A DNA stretch of 64,000 bases, taken from Argentina anserina (taxonomy: Eukaryota; Streptophyta; Magnoliopsida; Rosales; Rosaceae). Location: contig NC_065878.1 in NCBI RefSeq assembly GCF_933775445.1, positions 18,612,395 through 18,676,394 of the forward strand, read 5' to 3'. Position numbers and translations under genes: made by a program. The stretch's first letter is position 1. The number at the start of each line of letters is the position of its first letter. The notes under the pieces were generated by a model. The model saw only the letters and a program-made list of their open reading frames with translations, made no database searches and was not told the origin of the DNA. Below, in pieces: positions 34,460 through 44,611 of the stretch.

Positions 34460-35625
34460 GGAACCCTGTATCAGATTTTCGGAGCAGAACACAGAGATCA
34501 CAAGCCTTCGAAGAACAGAATTCCTGGACTCAGCAAACCGAATGATCGAAAAACAAAGTTGTCAAAATGTGATCACTTTTCTGGAGCACGATGCATGGAT
34601 ATAGATAATTAAAACTCATAAATTCCTCACATCAATTTAATCTCCGAACTGATTGATATATAACTCTTTTTCTGCCCATGAAAGAACCAAAATTGAAGCT
34701 AAAGATAACCAGATCAATTAGATAAGAAGTTAAATACCCGGAGATTTAAATTTGTAGTGTGAATCGGATGTGACAAATCGAGGGCTTGTTTTGAGTGCTC
34801 GAAACGTTGTTTCCTTCGTAGGAAAAAGATGATTGATAAAAGGTATCTTATATACAATTAGCAATGCATGAAAGGAATATGAAACGTTTAGATGACTCAG
34901 AAGTCAGAATCCTAATTATAATGGTTGGGGACGGCCTATCTCTCTCTTTGATGAGTCTTTGAAGCAAGTTATCTGTTTGCTTTCACTATCGGTTAATTTG
35001 ACTTGCATTGATTTATAAAAATTAATTGGTTGGGAAAGTCATTGATTAATTTTGTGTGTGATTATAAAAATGAGGCTGTGCAAAGTCAAAGCTTAATCAC
35101 CTCAAATCGAATTGACTATACCGATGCAAATTCATATTATTAGATGAATGATACTCGCATGTTGACTCGGTTTCTTTGCTACTAGCTTAAATATTGCTTG
35201 TTCCTCCGGCCATTGCATGAGCATCATCCACAGTTGATATCGATTTGGATTGGTTTCATTGTTTCTACCTAGCTTGCAGTCAAGTTTTACTTTTTCGATC
35301 ACTACGTACATACTGATCGATGAGATATGTTGAAGCCTCACGACTAGTCCCATCCCTGAGACGCATTTCGTTAAACATATAATCTGATTGAATTATTAGA
35401 ACACTGAATTAGCTAGAGTATATATATAGTCCATTACGTACTTAAGATGATGAGTGAGAGATGAATGAAATGGTAAAATTGGAGAACGTAATTATCCAAT
35501 TTTGGTCACTGCAAGCTGTCATTTTTGAAACTTTGATAGCTATAGCAATCAATAAGATTCATATTCTTGTGAGAAAAGAAGATATGAAAGATTTAAGGTG
35601 TACGTGTGATTATCTATATACATTG

Positions 35626-35660
<35 letters not shown>

Positions 35661-36063
35661 CGACTAATTAATTTGTTCATGTAACATTACTATCATGCAC
35701 ATGCAGTACAATGTATATGTGTACGTATTCAGGGCAGATCCAGGATTATACCAAATTAGAATTGGGCAAATTATAAAAATGTATCATCTCTCAACTTATA
35801 TTAGAAAAAATCAATATTTATGAATTAATTATAAAAAAAGTCATCACATTTAAGGGAAAATTATAAAAAAGTCAACAAAAACAAAATTAAAAAAAATCAC
35901 TTTAAAAATATTTTATGAACTGTTTTTGCCCTTTCTCACTATTTTTCTTATTTTTTTCCTTTTTTTTCTAATTTCGGCCATAACTTTCTCGTCCGGCGAT
36001 AGATTTTGACGAAATTGGTACCGTTAGAAAGATCTCGCTCCCCTCTTTCATTTGATATACTAC
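34460..36063. other. bHLH upstream region and intergenic space
   Basis: No further gene is supported. The stretch 35741-36063 is low-complexity A/T sequence with AAAAAGTCA-type words and ends at the target-site duplication of the solo LTR. Confidence 0.4.
35630..35657. repeat. (TA)14 microsatellite
   Basis: An uninterrupted TA run of about 28 bp. Confidence 0.9.
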
Positions 36064-38983
36064 TGTAATAACCCGATTTTTCGGAATGATGTTTGGATTG
36101 TTTAATTTATATTAAGTGGTGAAATTCATTTAAATGAAACTTGGATTGCTTGCAAAATTTCGAAACTCGAACGGAAACGTTTTGGAACGTTTATTTAGTA
36201 AAAAACGTTACGTTTCCGCAACGTATATATCGACTTTTACTCCGTTGATCGTTTGTGAAAACTTTCTTCACGAAAGACGTAGAGCTCGTCGATACGAGTA
36301 CGTGGACATGTGACACGTTCGAATCGGACGTCGGAGGTGAAAGTTATTAACGTTGGAAGTTCGTTTCCGATTTTGGAAACAAGTATAAATAGAAAAATTT
36401 AGGGCTTCACTTTCTCTCTCCCCCTTCGCGATCTCTCCCCGAGCCTCTCTCACCCTCCGAAAACTCCCCACTGGCGATCTCGCCGTCTAGCCCGCCGTGA
36501 CGGACACCGCCCCTCCCAATCGCGTCGCACGGACTTCCTCTACAAACCCCGAGGTCGACGCATCTCCTCGCGACGCCGTGAGCCTCCGCGCTCCAAACCA
36601 AGGCCGCAAGCTTCATCGCCACCGTCGAGCACCACGTCGGTGACGCGAGGGCACGAAGAAGAGCATCACAACGCCGATCCTCGCCCTTGGAGCCCTCTGC
36701 TATCGACTCAGGGGAAAAACCGCACGATTCCAGTCCACCCTGAGGAATCGAAGCACCACCGACGATCCGAGCTTCTCCGGTGCTAAATCGAAGTTCTAAA
36801 CTTCAATTAAGGTATGATTTGATGTAATTGATGGGTTGGTTGTGATTGTTGTTGGATTTTGAATGGATTGGAGGCAGATCGGAGGAGGTGAGGAGAGTGA
36901 GGTTACCGCCGCTTTAGGCGGCGCGTGGGGGAGCGTGGGAGGAGTAGGAGGTGGTCTGAGACCGTAGGAAGGAAGAGGAGGAGGAGAGGAAGAGTTTTGG
37001 GGCGGAGGTGGCGTGATACGCTCCGGTACCGGAGTAGGCGCGTGGGCCCCACGCACGGTCGCTGGTGAGTGGCGCGTGTACCCCACGCGCCGCCACGTGC
37101 GGCGACGCGTGAAACAGTGTTTCTGAAGGGTAATTTTGTAATTTATTTTTACGTGCGGTAAATGTAAAAGTGATTTACGTACAGTAAATGTAACTTTATT
37201 TTACATACGGGAAATATAAATATAAATTACTTTCAGTAAATGTAACAAGTAATTTCATAAGGGTAAATCAGTAATTAATATTTACTGAGACAGTATGTAC
37301 CTTCGAATAGTATTTATACGTACAGAAATACATAAACAGTAATACATGAATAGTAAATACGTGAATAGTATGTATACAGTAATACATGAATAGTAAATAC
37401 GTGAATAGTACACAATGAATAGTACTCAGTGAACAGTAATTCGTAAAACCAGAAATTGCTGAACAATAACGGATTATTACTGTTACGGCATTTAAAGGTT
37501 TATGAAACGTTTTTAAATTTTTTTCTTATCTTTTCAAGGTGATCGGTAAATCAAGGAAATGAATTATCTTCGGAAATTGTGGAGTTACGCTCGAGTTGAT
37601 AAGGTGAGTAAAATCTCACATATTTACGAATCTACCCTTGCGGAGATTCAAGATTTTGCAAGAGTTTTTAATATTGAAATTACGACATGTATACAATATA
37701 GTGGGTTAGATATATATTGTATAAATGGTAATACGTACATATATATATAGTTCGCTATATTATATACTGTTATGAATTCTTTAGAATTGGTCATTTCGAT
37801 GACGAGAATTATATATTGAGCGTGTGATTCAATTTGTACAATATGATGTGTGATTATTGTACGTGATTTTAACATGGTGTTTGTTAAAACGTTTTGTCTT
37901 CGGACGTGTTTATGAATTATGACATGTATATGATACAGTAGATTATATATATTGTATAAATGGTAAATAAATACATATATATATATATAGTTTGCTATAT
38001 AATATACTGTTATGATTTTATCGTGATGATGTCATTTTGATGACAAGATTTTATCAAGCATGTGATTTTGATTTGTACAATATGATGTGAGATTATTGTA
38101 CGTGATTTTAACATGGAGATTGTTAAAATGTTGATTTGTCTTCGGACTTGATTTTTGTACAATATGATGTGAGATTATTGTACGTGTTTGGCAAGTCGGA
38201 ACCTAGCCTTTGGCCGGGCGAAAGTTACGATACAGTTAGAGCTCTAGTCTGTCTGCCGGAGTACTGCATGTGAGGTAACGGGTGGTTATCAGCTCATGAG
38301 TACTCATATTGTTTTGGATGTTTGGTAGCGGGTGGTTGCCCAATATCGGCGGTGTACTACGTGAGGGGTAACAGATGTGTACCAGCGTTCATTAGTACCC
38401 GTATTATAAATGTATTTGGCTAACCAGAAGAGTTCCCGATTTCTCATGAGCACTTTCTTTTCATATGTTTTTGGGACAACCAGATGGACCGTCCATTAAC
38501 TCATGAGTGCATTTATATTTGTTGATTTGTGGACTTTCGTATATTTTGATATGCGAGTTATATTTTCATTTTACTCATACGAGCTATAAGCTTACCGGGT
38601 TTGTGTTTACAATCCCGGTGCACTAATTCGATGGTGTAGGGGATAATTCCGCAGGTGTTGATTAGTGGAGATAGAGTGACGACTCCGGAGACTCGAAGTT
38701 GTTCGTATCCTGCCTGTGGTGAGGTTTCTAGTGTGGATTTGTGTGAGAATTTGTGTGGATTTATTTGTGAGTTTTGTGAGAGATTGTGAAGATTATTACA
38801 TTTCCATCTTATGTAATGTTGAATTATAAATTTGGTTTGTAATAATTAGTTTTCTGAATCATATTGAGAACTCAGTAATGATCCGATGTGCATTTTAAAC
38901 AATTTCGATTATTTGAGATTTGTTTTGGTGTTTCTCGACTTTGAAATTTTGAGTTTTCTACTCGAAATTTTAGGGTCGTTACA
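36064..38983. mobile_element. probable solo LTR, 2.9 kb, TSD ACTAC
   Basis: The block starts TGTAATAACCCGA and ends GGGTCGTTACA, with perfect 5-bp duplications ACTAC at 36059-36063 and 38984-38988. The ends are imperfect inverted repeats (TGTAA-ACCC). TG..CA ends, 5-bp TSD, 2,920-bp length and absence of any pol or second LTR fit a solo LTR of a long-LTR gypsy element, such as a chromovirus. Inside are a GC-rich, coding-looking stretch (36420-37100), an array of AGTAAT/GTAAATA words (37130-37450), and two diverged copies of an ATATAGT-rich block (about 37680-37870 and 37920-38110). Orientation cannot be fixed. A related copy is at 51909-54444. Confidence 0.75.
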
Positions 38984-39190
38984 ACTACCCACTCCGAATC
39001 GACCAACCGTACAAGGCGCAACAACCATCGCAAAGGGTTGCCGCCATCGATGGCGATGCTCCAAGCAATTCCGGCGAAACTGAAGCTCAAGGTTCCCTAA
39101 TTCCTGCTATTCTCTTCATTCTGAGCATACTCATACCAATCTCATTTGAATTTTAATAAAATTTCACATATTTCCACATTTCCTCTCGGA

Positions 39191-39606
39191 ATGTCACATC
39201 TCCTGTCACAGACACTGTCACACTACCTGTCATAACCACTATATGTCACAGAATTAAATCTATTTACACCCCTTGTCACAACCCATGTCACACTATTTGT
39301 CACAATCTCTGTCACACTACCTGTCACAACCACTATCACACTACCTATTACACTAACTGTCACACCTACTGTCACAACCATTGTCACACACATTGCCCCT
39401 GTCACAACCCCTATCACACTACCTATCACAACCCCTGTCACAACTTCTGTCACACTACCTGTCACAACCTCTATCACACTACCTGTCACAACCACTATCA
39501 CACCCTCTGTCACAATACCTGTCACAACCCCTGTCACACCTACTGTCATATTACATGTTACAACCTCTGTCACACTACTTATCGCACCCGATGTCACACC
39601 CACTTT
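39191..39606. repeat. TGTCACA minisatellite
   Basis: About 40 degenerate units of roughly 10 bp, mainly TGTCACAACC and TATCACACTA or TGTCACACTA, often alternating to give a 20-24-bp higher-order unit. It translates into Leu-Ser-Gln-Pro or Val-Thr repeats in some frames, an effect of the repeat and not a protein. Confidence 0.85.
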
Positions 39607-39635
39607 TACATTGTTTTATGTGACTATGTTGTGAC

Positions 39636-39668
39636 AAGAAGAAGAAGAAGAAGAAGAAGAAGAAGAAT
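39636..39668. repeat. (AAG)11 microsatellite
   Basis: A run of eleven AAG triplets shortly downstream of the minisatellite. Confidence 0.9.
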
Positions 39669-39755
39669 TACTAGAAATACTGAACACTTATCGACTGTTT
39701 TGTGATCATGAACTTCTCAAATCAATTCATACGATCCAAATATCGACATTAATGT

Positions 39756-39870
39756 GATGTCACACCCCAATTACACTACCTATCACACTACTTGTCACAC
39801 TAATTTTGTTCTATGATGTATAGTGTGAGTGTGTGACAGATAGTGTGACGGTTAATGTGATAGGTAGATC
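39756..39870. repeat. inverted TGTCACA units
   Basis: A left arm of TGTCACA and TATCACACTA units (39758-39800) faces a right arm of the reverse complements (GTGTGACAGATAGTGTGACG and GTGATAGGTAG, 39826-39868) across a short AT loop, so the RNA or single strand could fold back. Confidence 0.6.
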
Positions 39871-41957
39871 GTAGAGTCGTCAAAACACAAGAGGTACACT
39901 GTCAAGATTGTAGAGTCGTCAAAACTTAGTTCATAATTGATGGACAACAATATTTTCAAATCAAAATATGCTGTGGACACCCATAAAGCTGTTGTGTGCA
40001 CCAATTAATGACCATCTTCAACGACTATGGTGTTTTCCGGTGCTGCTACTTCCAGCAACTACTTCCACACCCACTCCATCTCTGCCACGGAAGCTCAACC
40101 CAAGCCAGCTCCCACTCCAGCCAAAATCGACAAAGGTGGCGAGAGTATCAAAGGATGAGCGGGGATGTGGATCTAGGTTTGGAGCTTCGACGACGTGCGG
40201 TCTCTGCCGGGCAGTACCAGAATGATCGGAAGGAATGGAGCGACGCAAGATATCTTGATGCATGATCCACCAAACTAGGTCAACCTCTACTTTATCGGAT
40301 CTGTGACTTCGTTTCCTCGTGAATGAGTTTGAGGTAATACAACCGGAGCCTTTCGTTGATTTTGGAGGCGGCGAGCTTCATCGATTAGTTCTCCTCTGGC
40401 GTGAGCTTGGTATCGATGCCGACTAAAGCCATGGCTGGTCAAGCATGCCTAGTCTTGCTGGTCGAAACGAAAGTTGTGGCCTGCGATGACAACTTTGTAA
40501 ATATTATCAATTTTAATGACAAGAGAATTAGCAAACTGATTTTTTTTTCTAATTTTAAAATCTTACTTGATTTTTTTCTAATTTCAGGTATCAAATATGA
40601 TTTTTTAATAAGAATTTGATCTAGGCTAATAAGTAATAACACTACTAATGCAATTGTTTTTGGTTGATTTTGGTTTAAAATCAAATGATCATATATTGAT
40701 TAACTTACAATCCTCATTAAAGCCAATTTGCCAATTTTCTTAATGGAGAAAATATTGGAAGAAAATAAGAATGTAAGTAAAAAATATCTATCGAAAATAT
40801 GAAAATATTGTGGCAATTCAAAACCAGAAAAAGAAAATGCAGAGAATAAATTTTTTTTAAAAGGATAAAATGTCATTTTTTGCTGGATTCAAACCTAGAA
40901 CTCCAAAAATTATAATCAAATACTCAACTAACTCAGTCAAAATAGATTATGGGAAGTAAACTACATATATAGAATTCACTTATTTATCTCGTTTGGGCTT
41001 GCTAGCTAAATACACCCCTGTATGTATTAGTAAGGTAACCGTACTAAAGAATGGTCAGAAAGGAACAAGAACCACGTTTTTACTTAAATTCAAGTTGTTC
41101 AACTCCAATAATCCAAGTTTTCGATCAGGGTCTTGTAACTTTGACATTTTGCGTTTTTATTTGATATATTGTTCAATACACTCTTTGTTTTTTTCTCATG
41201 AACAACTCGAATCAAATTTGATAATTAAGTCGATGTACCGACAGATAATACACTCCCTCGCATTGTTATTTAGTGACTTGTTTCTACGTGACCCATATTT
41301 AGCCGATTGATACGTCATACGTACATGAAGCTTTTAGTTTGACCTATTCAGACCATGGATTGAGTGTTGACCAACATATATCTATAATCTATTATACTAC
41401 TACCATGCAAATAAAATAATCTACATGCACACAGATTATAATTAAGCATAAATTTTAGTTTTTCTGTGAAAGAAAAACTTTCATACGCAGGAGGTTCATT
41501 ACTCGGTAGTTGATTGGTCATTCTCCGACCGTCCTCGATCTATAGATTGCATGTTAAGTAGACTTGTAAAATGGATTTTGGGCAAAACACTTACTTAAAT
41601 TTAGAGATTAGTCTGTACATCAGTTGAGATAATCAGTTCCAGTAAAAAAAAAGTAAAAAACTGTTAATTAATCAGTTGTAACGCTATATATTGTTCCAAT
41701 GTGTAGGTTATTCACTTTCTTAAAGTTAGTACATCGATCATCGATATCACATTGTGAATTGGTGGTAATATTATCAGTATTACTCGATCAGACCTCACAG
41801 CATATTCTTGATCGACTAAGTGCATATATAATATCATTGCCCCTTTAGTTAGATTATGTGTACTCTTTCTTATATATTATAATTCTAGAATATCTCAATA
41901 TTTGTCCCATGTATGTACTTTAGACATAACTACTAAGTAACTTCAACGTTGATTTAT
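39871..41957. other. intergenic, nothing firmly recognised
   Basis: A stretch at 39968-40265 has codon-like, Pro- and Ser-rich frames (85-89 residues) on both strands, but no family I recognise and no clear gene structure. The remainder (40500-41957) is AT-rich with no gene. Confidence 0.35.
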
Positions 41958-42191
41958 CACTACAACAATATGGGGCAAAACCACATTCATAGAATTGTGT
42001 CATTGTGAAGTGTAGCCAATAAAGTTGTGGCTAGTAATGTCACTAGATATTAAATGTGGTTTTCTTTCTATTTATCATATTTAAAAAAGAAAACCATATT
42101 TAACCTCTAATGACATCACTAACCACCTCTATTGGCTACAGTTCACGTACCAATTCTATGAATGTGGCATTTGCCCCATATTGTTGTAGTG
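41958..42191. mobile_element. CACTA-type MITE, 234 bp, TSD TAT
   Basis: The ends are perfect inverted repeats CACTACAACAATATGGGGCA and its complement, starting with CACTA and flanked by TAT on each side (41955-41957 and 42192-42194). Pairing continues, with mismatches, through CACATTCATAGAATTG and GTAGCCAATA to near the centre, so the whole element is a foldback. There is no coding capacity. The CACTA ends and 3-bp duplication point to a non-autonomous CMC/En-Spm derivative. Confidence 0.88.
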
Positions 42192-42457
42192 TATAAATAT
42201 CACGTGTGTGTATATATATACATATCAATTGCTAATCAAAGGCAGATAAATGTCGTTAGTTATCGCAACTGATTTTCTAATAAGTCAGCCTTGTCGTTCT
42301 TTGGGATGATACGTAAACAGTAATCTCAAGGACCATGAACTACAGAAACGACATGTGGAGTTGCTTAGCGTCTAATCAGATTATTAAGTACGTACGTAGT
42401 TATTGTCGGTCCGTGACTGCAAAACAAATTAGTTAACCGTATGTTCTTGTTCTTATT

Positions 42458-42570
42458 ACAGAGAAGAGAATCAAAGCAAACGTCTTCTTATATATATTTA
42501 GCCGTTGACCAGATTGAATTTGGAAGTATGTATGGACGTCAACAGAGAAGAGAATCAAAGCAAACGTCTT
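42458..42570 (+). repeat. 29-bp direct repeat, 84 bp apart
   Basis: The word beginning ACAGAGAAGAGAATCAAAGC occurs at 42458-42486 and again, unchanged over 29 bp, at 42542-42570. Confidence 0.85.
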
Positions 42571-44151
42571 CCGTTATACGTTGTCCTTTTGGTGTTGTGC
42601 GCATATATTCAAGTTTATATAGTTGATTGTGAAAGTCATATACTCTAATTGATAATTAATTAATTATATTCGTCCTTTTGGGTCTTTCGCAGGCATATAT
42701 TATGATAAAGTTATAATTGGTTACTTAATTTGTTTATAATTCCGCTAACCAAATTCATAATTATAAAGTCGGCTAAGAATTGATGAAGTTATACACTTAT
42801 ACTACAACATATATAGTCCATCATGTTCGATAATCGTGACATTTTCGCTCACTATGTTCAACTTTACTCAACACCAAACCAATTGAGGGAATTTGCAGAT
42901 GCGATTTTGGTTCATCGTGCACAACCTCGCCTCTAAGATTTGTTCTGGAATGTATTCCCGGCTGGGTGGTGAGTGGTTACCAGCCAAAGTTGATTTTGTT
43001 CTAGAATCACGTTCAAATAAATTGCAAAAAATGTGGACATTTTCTCAGTCCAGAATCAAGGCACCAACAATATTATCTAAATGTTAATCAAGAGACAAAG
43101 GTGAAGGATGATGGACTAATTAAGAATAGTACAAGCATCAAATCAATGAACAAATAATAGAACACGATGGACTAATTTATCAGAACAGTTTAAGCATCAA
43201 ACTCAATATCTTCTGCAAGCGAGGTGCTTTTTTTTTTTTAAATTTGGATCCGGATTCTCTCATGAATGCTATATATAAAGTTTACATTGTACTACAACTT
43301 TATGTATTACGTACTATCATATACATAATATATAAATATTAATTATATGATGTACACTCATAAATTACATTTTATGACTCGCGTTGACATCATCCCCTCC
43401 TACCTCTATCCTTCTCGTGTTGCTCATGGAACCAAAGAGAGTCTGATTTGCATCAATACCATATTTGCAGGCGAAATCGATGCTGGGTGTTCAATTAATT
43501 TATGCAACAACTCCAAATTTTTTGGGCTGGATGTTCATTGTTCAATGTAATTTATGCATCATTTATGAGCTCACCATCACCTTGATTCCTTTCTCTCCTC
43601 AAGCTACGGGAATCAGACCCAGTAATTTGGTCTCGCCTCAAGGCACAAGCACTACTGGGATCACCAAACTCTTATTTTTCACAAATGAATTATTTTCCCT
43701 TGTCAGATTTTCATTGAGACCCCTTGTTGAATTTAATGCGTTGGTGCTCAGTGAAGTTAAAGAAGAACAAAAGAGAGGGAGAGATGCCTTTTTTGGCAGA
43801 AGTTTACATGAGTGGCTTAATCATGTAAGATAATAGTCAGATTGGCGGATAATTAAGTGGTTGTGGATGAAATGAGGTTTATGCTTTTGAGCATAATGGA
43901 GTAGGAGCAAATTCATAGGAGATTAATCGGTGTGCTTTGTCTGTTAAAATTTTTCATTCATATTTTGGGTATTTTTGTTTTTGTTTTCTTATGTAGCAAG
44001 ACTAATGACATTGTGGCTATGCCGCTATGGTGTTCAAATTCGGAACATCAGACTTTTGTGTTTGTGTTTATGTTGATGTTTGCTTGTCCACTCTGTCTTG
44101 TGGTTCTGAGTCTAAAATTATTGAATGGAATGCAGAAACTCTGACTCTAAT
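42571..44151. other. intergenic, nothing firmly recognised
   Basis: Open frames at 42893-43087 and 43465-43833 (122 residues) show no family features that I know. The sequence around 43100-43200 (GATGGACTAA and GTTTAAGCATCA words) resembles that near 28165-28200, suggesting a shared unclassified repeat. Confidence 0.35.
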
Positions 44152-44526
44152 TGTTGTAATCATGTTTCCCCTTTTCGGTGAGTTGTGAGCATCAATATGT
44201 AATCATGTTTCAACATTCGGTGAGCTGTGAGCATCTTACTTTCCATTTTGGTAGTTTGTCTGCAAATGGAAAGCTGAGCTGTGAGGTGGTATACTTGAGC
44301 TGTCGTCTCTTTGTCGATCTTTCTGCTCCACAGTTGCGCGTGTGTTGCCTCCCTCCATTATATCTGCTGCATAGGTGTTCTTGTATATATGTATACTCCA
44401 ATATGTATATCAAAAGCAGATTCTTTTTTCTCTGCATAAATACTTGTATCTTCCACCATTTGTGTCATCAAGAAATCAAGAGAAAATCGCAAAACCTCCA
44501 TGTTCTTCTTGTTGATTATTTCTTCA
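44152..44526 (+). repeat. 5' LTR of the old copia element
   Basis: 375 bp, TGTTG..CTTCA. It carries two copies of a 42-bp unit (GTAATCATGTTTC..GAGCATCAATAT) near its start, where the 3' LTR has three. It lacks the AAATATG found after TGTTG in the 3' LTR. Confidence 0.85.
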
Positions 44527-44538
44527 TGGTATCAGAGC
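44527..44538 (+). other. primer-binding site (tRNA-iMet type)
   Basis: TGGTATCAGAGC directly follows the CA end of the 5' LTR. Confidence 0.9.
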
Positions 44539-44611
44539 AGGTAGATTGGCCTCTTGTCTCTTATTCCTGCTTTGTTGTCATTCAATTTGTAATCTTTGAT
44601 TCAGTATTTCA

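Noticed and set aside
34412..34612. Basic 66-residue plus-strand ORF
   Set aside because: It overlaps exon 1 and the leader of the bHLH gene on the opposite strand and resembles no protein.
36268..37096. Several overlapping 60-96-residue ORFs in the GC-rich part of the solo LTR
   Set aside because: Pro/Arg/Ala-rich, frames overlap on one strand, and related frames at 52101-52976 are not conserved as protein. They reflect GC content.
39191..39606. CRISPR-like regular repeats
   Set aside because: Units are about 10 bp, contiguous and degenerate with no spacers; the genome is a plant nuclear one.
39223..39623. Val/Thr-rich and Leu-Ser-Gln-Pro-rich ORFs
   Set aside because: They are translations of the TGTCACA minisatellite in both directions with no gene context.
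43465..43833. 122-residue plus-strand ORF
   Set aside because: No motif, no convincing start or splice sites, no homology that I can name; kept only as a note in the intergenic entry.
44527..44538. tRNA-Met gene fragment
   Set aside because: The 12-base TGGTATCAGAGC matches only the tRNA 3' end complement and sits at an LTR edge, so it is a retroelement primer site (same for 16800 and 10100).
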